A DNA stretch of 45,446 nt from Verrucomicrobiota bacterium (lineage in GTDB: Bacteria; Verrucomicrobiota; Verrucomicrobiia; Limisphaerales; UBA8199). The stretch lies in assembly GCA_029974925.1 (NCBI GenBank), contig JARKQH010000123.1, forward strand, positions 1-45,446, given 5' to 3'. The notes under the pieces were generated by a model that made no database searches, was not told where the DNA came from, and saw only the letters and a list, made by a program, of their open reading frames with translations. The translations under genes and the position numbers were made by a program. Below, piece after piece: positions 8,380 to 15,421 of the stretch. Every line of letters begins with the position of its first letter. Positions within the stretch are counted from its first letter, which is position 1.

Positions 8380-9843
8380 ATGGCTTGGAGCCGCGCTGCC
8401 GGATGCGTTCGGGGCGCACTGGCGGCGGGCCTGCTTGCTGTGGGCGGGTCGGGGGGGGCAGCGGCCGGCGTCGTGCCGGATTACCGGGTGGGAGAGGTGG
8501 CCACCCAGGCGGTGGTGACGCCGTTTCCGCTGGTGGTGGTAGATCCCGAGAAGACGGCTGTCCTCAGGGCGAAGGAGGCGGGCAAGGTCCAGGTGCTGTG
8601 CCGGTATTACACCAACGCGCCCGATATGGCCGAGGCGGATTTGCGCGAGCTGTTTTTGCAGACGCGCACGAACTTCCTGCAACGCATGCAAGGGAGTTTC
8701 AAACGGGCCCGGCTTGACGAGGCGACGGTCGCCTCGCCCCGCTTCGCGCGGTTTGTCGAGAATTTTCAACGGCAGAACCGTTTGCTGCCGGTTACCACGA
8801 ACCTGGCCGCGCTGTGGGCGCAGCGACAATCCGACCGGGTGTTGCAGGCGTCGCTGGCGGCCGCGCTTCGGGAAACCACTTCGCGGCCGATTCGAGCCCA
8901 GGCGGTTCCGGCCGAGTTGAAATTGGGGCCGACGCTTCGGCTGGTGCCGGTGGGGGCTGGGGAGGAGTCGCTTTCGCTGGAACTGGCCAGGCAGCGCGCT
9001 TATCCGGTGGCGCGCAGCAATGTGGTGCTCCTGGCCCAGGCGCGGGCGGACTTTGTGGCGGGGCTGCCGGAAGAGGCAAGGGGCTTGGGGCAGTTCCTCG
9101 CCGGACGCATCCAGGCGAATTGCATCCCGGACGCGGTGCTGACGCGGCAGGCGCGCGCGGAGCAAACGGAACACTTGCTGGCCGCGGACCGCTACCAGGC
9201 GGGGCAGGTGCTGGTCAGGGAGGGCGAAATTGTCACGGCCCGCGTCCGTGCCGCCTTGGACTTGTTGCGCGAAAAAAGCGCGCTGGCCGAGTGGAGTCAG
9301 GCGCGCCAGGCACTGCCACCCCGGCAAATCCGGCGCGAGTGGATTGTCCTGGGCGGCGGCGGGGCCCTGGGACTGGCGGGGGTCGCGGCCTGGCTGATTT
9401 CGAGGCGCCGGAGCGGGATGCGCCTGTTGCCCGCGCGGTTGGCTGGCGATGGAAGCCGGGCCACCATCGTTTCCTGTCCTGCGTGTTCCCAGACCATTGT
9501 CGTGCCCGGGCCAGGGGAGGAAGTGGCCGGGGTGCCGGAGTCCTGGATTCCCCACGTGATGCGGCTGTTGAAGGACCGGCTGCTGCAGCGGTTGCTGGCC
9601 CAGCGGGCGGGCTTGATGGATACCCAACAACTGGCGGCGGCGGAGCTGGCGGAGTTGGAGGCCCGGCTGCAGAAAATGCAGGCGCCCTTGCAGGAACGCC
9701 TGCGAGCCTATGAGGCCCGAATCATCGAGTTGGAGCGGGAGCTGGCCCGGAAGGGAGAGGAGAATCGCGAGCTGATCCGGGCGAGAATCCAGGTCATGCG
9801 GACCCAGATGGCGGCGGTTCGAAACCGGCTGGAGGTCAACTGA
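8380..9843 (+). CDS. Membrane protein with 7TMR-HDED-like extracytoplasmic domain, one TM helix and cytoplasmic coiled coil
   Basis: A 487-residue membrane protein. Residues 1-30 form a signal or anchor segment. Residues about 44-305 resemble the extracellular 7TMR-HDED domain of PgpH-type c-di-AMP phosphodiesterases: the start (VVVDPEKTAVLRAKEAGKV) and the end (DRYQAGQVLVREGEIVTARV) both show the family pattern. A single TM helix follows (about 321-341, WIVLGGGGALGLAGVAAWLI). The cytoplasmic part has a lone CPAC pair (366-369) and a long coiled coil rich in Glu, Leu and Arg (about 390-485). The seven-TM bundle and HD phosphodiesterase domain that normally follow HDED are absent. ATG 8380 gives the signal segment. 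Function unknown; an envelope sensor is an inference. The next gene downstream before the IS arrived was the Ser/Thr kinase. Confidence 0.65.
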   Translation: MAWSRAAGCVRGALAAGLLAVGGSGGAAAGVVPDYRVGEVATQAVVTPFPLVVVDPEKTAVLRAKEAGKVQVLCRYYTNAPDMAEADLRELFLQTRTNFLQRMQGSFKRARLDEATVASPRFARFVENFQRQNRLLPVTTNLAALWAQRQSDRVLQASLAAALRETTSRPIRAQAVPAELKLGPTLRLVPVGAGEESLSLELARQRAYPVARSNVVLLAQARADFVAGLPEEARGLGQFLAGRIQANCIPDAVLTRQARAEQTEHLLAADRYQAGQVLVREGEIVTARVRAALDLLREKSALAEWSQARQALPPRQIRREWIVLGGGGALGLAGVAAWLISRRRSGMRLLPARLAGDGSRATIVSCPACSQTIVVPGPGEEVAGVPESWIPHVMRLLKDRLLQRLLAQRAGLMDTQQLAAAELAELEARLQKMQAPLQERLRAYEARIIELERELARKGEENRELIRARIQVMRTQMAAVRNRLEVN

Positions 9844-9885
9844 ACGTTGGCGGCCTCGAGGGGGCTGGCGCAAAGGTCCGACCCC

Positions 9886-9912
9886 GCCAAAGGCAGCGAC
9901 AGCCAAAGGCAG
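9886..9912. repeat. Short tandem repeat (11-nt unit, 16-nt period) at the IS insertion point
   Basis: GCCAAAGGCAG occurs at 9886-9896 and again at 9902-9912, a 16-nt period in the short spacer after the HDED gene. The IS entered inside the second copy, so part of this repeat became the target duplication. Confidence 0.7.
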
Positions 9913-9915
9913 TGA
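9907..9915. repeat. Target-site duplication, left copy
   Basis: AGGCAGTGA lies immediately outside the left terminal repeat and is repeated exactly at 11686-11694 outside the right one. A 9-bp direct repeat flanking perfect inverted ends is the mark of transposition. Confidence 0.9.
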
Positions 9916-9937
9916 GGGTGGACGAGATAAAAGTGGG
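9916..9937 (+). repeat. IS left terminal inverted repeat (22 bp)
   Basis: Starts GGGTGGACGAG and ends AAAAGTGGG. It is the exact reverse complement of 11664-11685. Pairing stops at the base just outside (9915/11686) and just inside (9938/11663), which fixes the element ends. Confidence 0.95.
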
Positions 9938-9939
9938 GG

Positions 9940-11346
9940 CTAAGGGGCGCGAGAGGCCCAGAAGTCTTCAAAGCGGCCGGACATAATGCAGCAGCGCAGG
10001 GCAATGATCGCATTGGCTCCGCGGACCGACCAACGCATTCCCGACTGCTTGAGGCGCTCCCCGATGACCGTACGGCAGCCCGCCTCGACCACGCCGGATC
10101 CGATGAAGAACTTCTTTTTCCGATACTCGGCGTAGTGCATGTGTGAGGCATTGTTCTCGAAGTAGCCCAGTTCTTGACGCAGGGCCTTTCTCCTTTTGGC
10201 CGAACTGGGCAACCGTTTGCCGGCTTGGTGGATGAGCCGCCCGATGTTGCCGTCCTCCAGCAAGTCGCGCCAGGCTGGTGGAGACTCTGCCTGTGGTCCC
10301 CAGAAGATCCGGGCGATGAGCGTCAGGTGCTCGAAGGCGTGGAACAGATCCACGATATGCACGGCGTCTGGAAAATGGGTTTGAGCGATGGTGTGGTTGT
10401 AACGCTGGCCATCGGTGAGCACGATGACGGTTTGGGCTTGCTCCAGGCCCCGCCGCAAGGCCTCAGCATACATCCGCCAGCCAAAGAGCGTGCTCGACTC
10501 AATCGCCCCGACGTAGGTGGTCGAATCGGGATCGCGCTGGGGACGGCCCTCCCTGTCCAGGCCAACCTGGGTGAACACGCAGCCCAGCTTGACCTCGCGG
10601 GTCCGAGCCGACCCGTCAGCCTGTTTGCCGGGACGTCCGACCAGCTCGTTTTTTCGTACGGGAACGCCGGTGCCGTCGAAGCTCACATAAAACTTGGTCC
10701 CGGTTTGCAGTTTGGGGGGAGCGTGGATGCCGTGCTGCACGAGGTGCGCCTGTTCTTCGGAGAGCCATTGTTCGACCTGCCGCCCCACCTCTTCGGCGAC
10801 GCGCTCGATTTCCCGGGGCTCAATCCTCAAACCGCCGTAACAGAGCAGATCTTCGGCGGCCTGCTCGAACTGGGTTTGGCTGCCCGCCCGTGCCATGAGG
10901 CGTCGGACCCCGGGCGAATAGGTGGTGTTAACGATGTCCAAACGCTCGTCATCGGGGAAACGGCTCTGATGGCATTGGTCGCACTGGTAAAAGGAGCGGG
11001 CAAACGGCACCGATCCAAGCGTGGTTAACAGTCCCTTGGCCCGGCGCCCCCGGCTGGTCATGCGCTGGCCGCATTGGCACCGGATGACTGGCCGGGGATC
11101 ATGCGCTTGCCAGTGGGTGAGCAAGCTGCCCAGCACTCCCGCTCCGCCCTGGCGAGCCGCTTGGAGCATGAGCGTCTCCCACGCCTCGAAATCAGGGCTC
11201 TGCCGGCTCGCCAGGGCCGTGGCCAGACCCCGCACCTCAGCGCTTTGTTCCAGTTCGACCAGGAGTTTTTTTTTGCACGACCTCCGCCACCGCCAACGCG
11301 CCCAGTTCTTCGCCCACGCGCACCAACTGATCGACCACCCGTTCAA
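9940..11346 (-). CDS. ISKra4-family transposase (downstream frame, probably made by frameshift)
   Basis: DDE-type transposase with a zinc-binding N-terminal region (CQCGQRM and YQCDQCHQSRFPDD), a first catalytic Asp in VSFDGTGVPV, a second in VIVLTDGQRYNHT or HIVDLFHAFEHL, and a catalytic Glu in GSGVVEAGCRTVIGERLK followed by the family hallmark SGMRWSVRGAN. The only start codon in this frame is a TTG at 11346; between it and the A9 run at 11266-11274 the frame reads as Trp-rich shadow sequence that overlaps the real DUF6788 frame. Protein-like sequence begins at the A run (KKKLLVELEQ). I therefore infer expression as a fusion to the upstream ORF through a +1 shift or transcriptional slippage. 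The catalytic domain is full length and shows no stop. Confidence 0.88.
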   Translation of the reverse strand: MNGWSISWCAWAKNWARWRWRRSCKKKLLVELEQSAEVRGLATALASRQSPDFEAWETLMLQAARQGGAGVLGSLLTHWQAHDPRPVIRCQCGQRMTSRGRRAKGLLTTLGSVPFARSFYQCDQCHQSRFPDDERLDIVNTTYSPGVRRLMARAGSQTQFEQAAEDLLCYGGLRIEPREIERVAEEVGRQVEQWLSEEQAHLVQHGIHAPPKLQTGTKFYVSFDGTGVPVRKNELVGRPGKQADGSARTREVKLGCVFTQVGLDREGRPQRDPDSTTYVGAIESSTLFGWRMYAEALRRGLEQAQTVIVLTDGQRYNHTIAQTHFPDAVHIVDLFHAFEHLTLIARIFWGPQAESPPAWRDLLEDGNIGRLIHQAGKRLPSSAKRRKALRQELGYFENNASHMHYAEYRKKKFFIGSGVVEAGCRTVIGERLKQSGMRWSVRGANAIIALRCCIMSGRFEDFWASRAP

Positions 11347-11608
11347 ATTCGCGCATCGTTTGAATCTGTCGGCGGTAGAGCGGGACCAGGGCGGGATCGG
11401 TCAGTCGCACCGAGACCGTCTTCTGGGCCTCTTTGCGGGTCAGCAACGGATAGGGGCCGCGTTTGACCGTGGAGCCGTCGGCGTGTTTGACGGTCAGGAA
11501 CTGTTCGGTCAGCGAACCGCGGCGCAATTCGCGCAAGTCGGCCAGTTGCCGCAGGAGACCCTGACGCTGTTGTTCGAGGGGGGAGTAACTGGCAGCAGGA
11601 GTTTTCAT
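11237..11608 (-). CDS. DUF6788-like first ORF of the ISKra4 element
   Basis: A 123-residue ORF of the kind that precedes ISKra4-family transposases. It has a helical N-terminus (SPLEQQRQGLLRQLADLRE), the family-like core GSLTEQF then KRGPYPLLTRKEA, and a helical end (YRRQIQTMREFERVVDQLVR). The CGNPxCxC cluster seen in many DUF6788 proteins is not present; HADGSTVKRGPY occupies that place. The last 13 or so residues (TPGRTGTKR) lie after the A9 run and look like frame read-out rather than protein. It starts at ATG 11608, which sits inside the left edge of a perfect inverted repeat. The likely role is the N-terminal, possibly DNA-binding, part of the transposase; that is inference. Confidence 0.75.
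   Translation of the reverse strand: MKTPAASYSPLEQQRQGLLRQLADLRELRRGSLTEQFLTVKHADGSTVKRGPYPLLTRKEAQKTVSVRLTDPALVPLYRRQIQTMREFERVVDQLVRVGEELGALAVAEVVQKKTPGRTGTKR
11266..11274 (-). promoter_or_regulatory. A9 slippage site joining the two IS frames
   Basis: On the minus strand the sequence reads GTGC-A9-CTCC. The upstream ORF reads CAA AAA AAA ACT across it; the transposase reads AAA AAA AAA CTC, one base later, so a +1 shift (or loss of one A, or gain of two, during transcription) joins them. Confidence 0.7.
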
Positions 11609-11632
11609 ATTGTAGTCATCATACTACAATAT
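11607..11632. promoter_or_regulatory. Perfect inverted repeat over the first IS start codon
   Basis: Arms ATATTGTAGT (11607-11616) and ACTACAATAT (11623-11632) are exact reverse complements around a 6-nt centre. The repeat covers the start codon of the DUF6788-like ORF (11606-11608) and a candidate -10 box. It could be an operator, or an RNA hairpin that hides the start when transcripts enter from outside, as known for IS10 and IS50. Confidence 0.6.
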
Positions 11633-11647
11633 ACCGGGCAAAAACAA
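11618..11647 (-). promoter_or_regulatory. Candidate promoter of the IS
   Basis: Minus-strand TTGTTT (11642-11647) and TATGAT (11618-11623) are 18 nt apart, a fair match to a housekeeping -35/-10 pair. Transcription would begin only a few bases before the ATG at 11608. Prediction by eye. Confidence 0.4.
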
Positions 11648-11663
11648 GGAAAAAACTCCAAAA

Positions 11664-11685
11664 CCCACTTTTATCTCGTCCACCC
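11664..11685 (-). repeat. IS right terminal inverted repeat (22 bp)
   Basis: Exact reverse complement of 9916-9937; read on the minus strand it begins GGGTGGACGAG. Confidence 0.95.
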
Positions 11686-11694
11686 AGGCAGTGA
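11686..11694. repeat. Target-site duplication, right copy
   Basis: AGGCAGTGA, identical to 9907-9915, directly outside the right inverted repeat and 18 nt before the kinase start codon. Confidence 0.9.
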
Positions 11695-11712
11695 GCTTGA
11701 CTTGGTGGCGGG

Positions 11713-12747
11713 ATGCCGCAACATCAGTTTGTGGGCCTGTTTACAATTCAGAGCGAGTTCCACTACGACATCGTCCGCAAGCTTTACGAGGGCGGGATGG
11801 GGATCGTGTACGAGGCGGAGCAGCATGGGGCCCGCGGTTTCATCAAGCGAGTGGCCATCAAGGTCATCCGCCAGAATTACGCGGATCAAAAGCAGTTCAT
11901 CGAGAATTTTATCGGGGAGGCCAAGCTGGTGGCGGACCTGATCCACACCAACATTGTTCAGACCTACCACCTGGGCCAGACCCAGAATGTTTATTTCATT
12001 GCGATGGAACTGATTCGGGGGGTGAATCTCGAGCAGTTCTCCCAGCAACTGGCCGCGAAGCGGACCTTGCTTCCGGTCGAACTGGCCGTGTTCATTGTCA
12101 GCCGGGTGGCCCGGGGCCTGGCGTACGCGCATGCCAAAACCGACAGCCAGGGCCGTCCCCTGGGGATTGTGCACCGGGATGTGAGCTTCAAGAACATCAT
12201 GATTGCCTTCGAGGGGGACGTCAAACTGACGGATTTCGGGATCGCCAAGGCCCGTGGCTTTCTGGTGGACAATGAAGGGGAGGTGGTGGCGGGGAAGGCG
12301 GATTACATGAGTCCCGAGCAGGCGAATTTCAAGATTACGGACAAGCGGTCGGACCTGTTTTCGGCCGGGGTGGTGCTGGCGCACCTGCTGCTGGGGCGCA
12401 ACCTGTTCAAGGGGGCGACGGCGGAGGAATCGCGCAAGCGGATGATTGAAATGCCGATTCCCGATTTTCGGGCGCTGGACCCGCGGGTGGACGATCGGTT
12501 GAACGAAATACTGCACCGGGCGCTGGCGCGCAACCTGGATCAACGGTATCCGAACGCCGACGAAATGCTCTACGATCTCGAGCACTATATTTACCACTCG
12601 GGCTATGGTCCGACCAACGAGACCATGGGGCGGTTCATGCGCGAGCTGTTCGACCAGCAGGTGCCGGCCGCTCCCGCGCAGCGCACCCGCGGCACGACGG
12701 AACTGCTCGAACCCGCCAACATTTACGCTTCCAAGAAAACGAAATGA
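11713..12747 (+). CDS. Soluble serine/threonine protein kinase (Hanks type)
   Basis: A 344-residue kinase. The Gly loop is LYEGGMGIVYEAE (about 24-36), the ATP lysine is in VAIKVI (Lys50) with its partner Glu69, the catalytic loop is HRDVSFKN (Asp156), the metal-binding DFG is at 174-176, and SPEQ follows as the P+1 element. The residue two after the catalytic Asp is Ser instead of Lys, as in the HRDVSPxN-type kinases of myxobacteria. The domain ends near residue 293; the remaining 50 residues are polar with no TM helix, so the protein should be cytoplasmic. ATG 11713 is 18 nt from the IS duplication, so its original upstream control has probably been lost or replaced. It overlaps the next gene by ATGA. 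Confidence 0.9.
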   Translation: MPQHQFVGLFTIQSEFHYDIVRKLYEGGMGIVYEAEQHGARGFIKRVAIKVIRQNYADQKQFIENFIGEAKLVADLIHTNIVQTYHLGQTQNVYFIAMELIRGVNLEQFSQQLAAKRTLLPVELAVFIVSRVARGLAYAHAKTDSQGRPLGIVHRDVSFKNIMIAFEGDVKLTDFGIAKARGFLVDNEGEVVAGKADYMSPEQANFKITDKRSDLFSAGVVLAHLLLGRNLFKGATAEESRKRMIEMPIPDFRALDPRVDDRLNEILHRALARNLDQRYPNADEMLYDLEHYIYHSGYGPTNETMGRFMRELFDQQVPAAPAQRTRGTTELLEPANIYASKKTK

Positions 12748-13634
12748 CGTCCCCCACTCGCGACCCGGTTACGGTCGGCCTGATTCAAACCTCGTGCTCG
12801 GCGCATCCGGCGGAAAACGTTGAAAGGACGCGGTCGCTGGCGGACCGCGCGGCGCGCGAGGGCGCGCAGATCGTCTGCACGCAGGAGTTGTTTCGCTCGC
12901 AGTATTTTTGCCAGTCGGAAGATCATCAGTATTTTGCGCTGGCCGAGCCCATTCCGGGGCCGACGACGGAGGTTTTTCAGCACCTGGCGCGGGAGCGTCA
13001 GGTGGTGATGGTTGTATCGCTTTTCGAGCGCCGGGCGCCGGGAGTCTATCATAACACGGCGGTGGTGATTGACGCGGATGGAACGTTGCTGGGCCGCTAC
13101 CGCAAGATGCACATTCCCGATGACCCGTTGTTTTATGAGAAGTTCTATTTCACGCCTGGGGACTTGGGCTTCAAAGCCTGGACCACGCGTTATGGACGGA
13201 TTGGCGTGCTGGTCTGCTGGGATCAATGGTATCCGGAAGCGGCGCGGCTGACGGCGCTGCAAGGGGCCGAAATCCTGTTTTATCCCACCGCCATCGGGTG
13301 GCATCCGGCGGAGAAAGCGGAACACGGCGTGGCGCAGCATTCCGCGTGGGAAACCATCCAGCGGGGGCATGCAATTGCCAACGGCTGTTATGTTGCGGCG
13401 GTGAACCGGATTGGACACGAGAAGCTGGCGGGAGAGGGCATCGAATTCTGGGGCCAGAGTTTTGTGGCGGGCCCCTCGGGGCAGATTCTGGCCAAGGCCA
13501 GCGCCGACCGGGAAGAGATTCTGATGACGACCGTGGATTTGCGGCGGGTGGAGGAGACGCGCACGCATTGGCCGTTCCTGCGCGACCGCCGCATTGACGC
13601 GTACGGGGACATCACCCGGCGCCTGCTGGATTGA
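12744..13634 (+). CDS. aguB: N-carbamoylputrescine amidase
   Basis: Nitrilase-superfamily enzyme of the agmatine route to putrescine, hydrolysing N-carbamoylputrescine to putrescine, CO2 and ammonia. The catalytic triad is visible: Glu48 in TQELFRSQYF, Lys121 in YRKMHIPDD and Cys158 in VLVCWDQWYPEAAR. The AguB-specific segment CQSEDHQYFALAEPIPGP favours this substrate over other carbon-nitrogen hydrolases, and 296 residues is the normal length. It overlaps the kinase stop by 4 nt (ATGA), and the next gene starts at a TTG overlapping its own stop, so it is translationally coupled on both sides. Agmatine deiminase (AguA), the preceding enzyme, is not in the window. Confidence 0.9.
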   Translation: MTSPTRDPVTVGLIQTSCSAHPAENVERTRSLADRAAREGAQIVCTQELFRSQYFCQSEDHQYFALAEPIPGPTTEVFQHLARERQVVMVVSLFERRAPGVYHNTAVVIDADGTLLGRYRKMHIPDDPLFYEKFYFTPGDLGFKAWTTRYGRIGVLVCWDQWYPEAARLTALQGAEILFYPTAIGWHPAEKAEHGVAQHSAWETIQRGHAIANGCYVAAVNRIGHEKLAGEGIEFWGQSFVAGPSGQILAKASADREEILMTTVDLRRVEETRTHWPFLRDRRIDAYGDITRRLLD

Positions 13635-14479
13635 ACACGATCTGGATCACCGGAGCAGGGGGGCTGATCGGGCACTGGCTGGTGCAAACGGCACCCGAGT
13701 TTATGCCTGGCACGGCGGTCGTGCCGCTCACGCGGGAGGATTTGGACCTCACGGACTTTCGCGAGGTGCGGGACCGTTTCCGGCGGGAATCACCCGCCAT
13801 GGTGATTCATTGCGCGGCCCTGAGCCGCAGTCCGGAATGCCAGCAGAACCCGGGGCGGGCCCGGGCGATCAACGTGGGCGCGACCGTGCTGCTGGCGGAG
13901 CTGGCGGCGGACCGGCCGTTTTTCTTTTTCTCGTCGGACCTGGTGTTTGACGGGCGGACCGGCAATTATGATGAATCGGCGGCGGTCAATCCCCTCACCG
14001 TGTATGCCGAGACGAAGGTTGAGGCGGAGGCGTTCGTGCTGTCCAACCCGCGTCACACGGTCATCCGCACGTCGCTCAACGGGGGCTGTTCGCCCACGGG
14101 GGACCGGGGGTTTGATGAGCAGATGCTGCGTGCCTGGCAGGCCGGCCAAACGCTGCGACTCTTCACCGACGAGTTTCGCTGCCCGATTTTCGCGAGTGTC
14201 ACCGCGCGCGCGACGTGGGAACTGGCGCGCCGGTCGGCGGCCGGCTTGTATCACGTTGCGGGGGCGGAGCGGGTGTCGCGTTGGGAATTGGGCCGCCTGG
14301 TGGCGGCCTGTCATCCGGAGGCCGAGGCGCGGTTCGAGCCCGCGTCGTTGGCGGACTATGAGGGGGCGCCGCGCTCGCCGGACACGTCGTTGAACTGCGG
14401 CAAGGCCCAGCAGTTGCTTTCGTTTGCGTTGCCGCGGATCAGCGACTGGTTGCGCCCCCCGGGTGGCGGATGCCGTTAG
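13631..14479 (+). CDS. RmlD-like NAD(P)-dependent sugar/epimerase-family reductase
   Basis: A 282-residue extended short-chain dehydrogenase of the dTDP-4-dehydrorhamnose reductase (RmlD) type. The nucleotide motif is TGAGGLIG (7-14), the strand before the active site reads FFFFSSDLVFDG, and the catalytic pair is in YAETKVEAE. The segment REDLDLTDFREVRDRF is typical of RmlD-like proteins. The TTG at 13631 overlaps the aguB stop (TTGA), giving the correct N-terminus MNTIWITGAGG; no later start keeps the Rossmann strand. The other rhamnose genes (rmlA, B, C) are absent nearby, so the substrate is open: rhamnose, another nucleotide sugar, or a non-sugar compound. Confidence 0.8.
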   Translation: MNTIWITGAGGLIGHWLVQTAPEFMPGTAVVPLTREDLDLTDFREVRDRFRRESPAMVIHCAALSRSPECQQNPGRARAINVGATVLLAELAADRPFFFFSSDLVFDGRTGNYDESAAVNPLTVYAETKVEAEAFVLSNPRHTVIRTSLNGGCSPTGDRGFDEQMLRAWQAGQTLRLFTDEFRCPIFASVTARATWELARRSAAGLYHVAGAERVSRWELGRLVAACHPEAEARFEPASLADYEGAPRSPDTSLNCGKAQQLLSFALPRISDWLRPPGGGCR

Positions 14480-14482
14480 CCT

Positions 14483-15364
14483 ATGGAATTTCAGACCCAG
14501 CCTCCCAGCGGGTATCGCGGACGGTTGGCGCCTTCTCCCACCGGCTGGCTTCACCTTGGACATGCGCGAACCTTTTGGATTGCCCAGCAACGCGCGCGGG
14601 AGCAGGGGGGCATTCTGATCTTGCGGGTGGAAGACCTGGATCGGGATCGCTGCAAGCCGGCGTACGAGGCGGGGCTGATCGAGGATTTGCGTTGGTTTGG
14701 GTTCAGATGGCAGGAAGGGCCGGACTGCGGCGGCCCGGCGGGGCCGTATTGTCAAAGTCAGCGAATGGGCCTTTACCGGGCGGTGTTAACCCGGTTGCAC
14801 GAGGGCGGGTTCATTTATCCGTGCGCGTGCTCGCGGCAGGACGTCCTGCGCGCGCTGCAGGCGCCGCATGCCGGCGAGGACGAACCCATTTACCCCGGGA
14901 CCTGCCGCGCCCGAGCCGGCGGACACCCGCCGCCGGCCGCGGCGGAGACCCAGGGACCGACCCGGCGATGCAACTGGCGATTTCGCGTGCCCGACGGCGA
15001 GGTCATTGCTTTTGTGGACCAGAACCGGGGGCCGCAGCGGTTCGTGGCTGGCAAGGACTTTGGGGATTTTGTGGTGTGGCGGCATGACGGGGTTCCGGCC
15101 TATCAGTTGGCCGTGGTGGTGGATGATGCGGCAATGGGGGTGACGGAGGTGGTGAGAGGTGAGGACCTGCTGAAATCAACCGCCCGGCAGTTGTTGTTGT
15201 ATCGGGCGCTGGGATGGCCGGCGCCCCGTTTTTATCACTGCCCGCTGATGACGGACGCGGCCGGGGTTCGTCTGGCCAAGCGCCACGACGCGCTCAGTCT
15301 CCGGGCTCTCCGCGCGGCGGGCCACAGTCCGGCCGGCCTCCGTCGCGCATGGGATGGCGGATAG
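14483..15364 (+). CDS. gluQ: Glutamyl-queuosine tRNA(Asp) synthetase
   Basis: A truncated glutamyl-tRNA synthetase lacking the anticodon-binding domain; it attaches glutamate to the queuosine at position 34 of tRNA-Asp. The class I signature is HLGHA (24-28) after GRLAPSPTG, RVEDLDRDRC is the amino-acid site, and the KMSKS equivalent is LAKRHDA. Cysteines in YPCACSR and YPGTCRAR form the zinc site typical of GluQ. Length 293 fits GluQ and excludes a full GltX. It follows the RmlD-like gene by 3 nt. No other queuosine genes are in the window. Confidence 0.92.
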   Translation: MEFQTQPPSGYRGRLAPSPTGWLHLGHARTFWIAQQRAREQGGILILRVEDLDRDRCKPAYEAGLIEDLRWFGFRWQEGPDCGGPAGPYCQSQRMGLYRAVLTRLHEGGFIYPCACSRQDVLRALQAPHAGEDEPIYPGTCRARAGGHPPPAAAETQGPTRRCNWRFRVPDGEVIAFVDQNRGPQRFVAGKDFGDFVVWRHDGVPAYQLAVVVDDAAMGVTEVVRGEDLLKSTARQLLLYRALGWPAPRFYHCPLMTDAAGVRLAKRHDALSLRALRAAGHSPAGLRRAWDGG

Positions 15365-15421
15365 GAGGACCCGGCGCGTGGAAGTTTGCAATTGGGGGCA
15401 ATCGCTTTATGCTTTCTGCCC

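Larger units (their letters stand above)
9916..11685 (-). mobile_element. Complete ISKra4-family insertion sequence, 1770 bp
   Basis: The element is bounded by 22-bp perfect inverted repeats (9916-9937 and 11664-11685, outer bases GGGTGGACGA) and flanked by a 9-bp direct duplication (AGGCAGTGA). It carries two overlapping minus-strand ORFs: a DUF6788-like ORF and an ISKra4-type DDE transposase in the +1 frame. No internal stops or decay are visible and ends and duplication are still perfect, so the insertion looks recent and the element potentially active. It landed 72 nt after the HDED gene and 18 nt (plus duplication) before the kinase start; without it that spacer would be about 90 nt. It therefore interrupts what may have been one transcription unit. 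Family assignment is from transposase sequence read by eye. Confidence 0.92.

Noticed and set aside
10174-11028. Plus-strand frames inside the insertion sequence
   Set aside because: They are antisense to the transposase, which has complete DDE motifs.
15386-15421. Upstream TTG start for the nitroreductase
   Set aside because: Adds a hydrophobic stretch without counterpart in the family; ATG 15422 gives the usual start.
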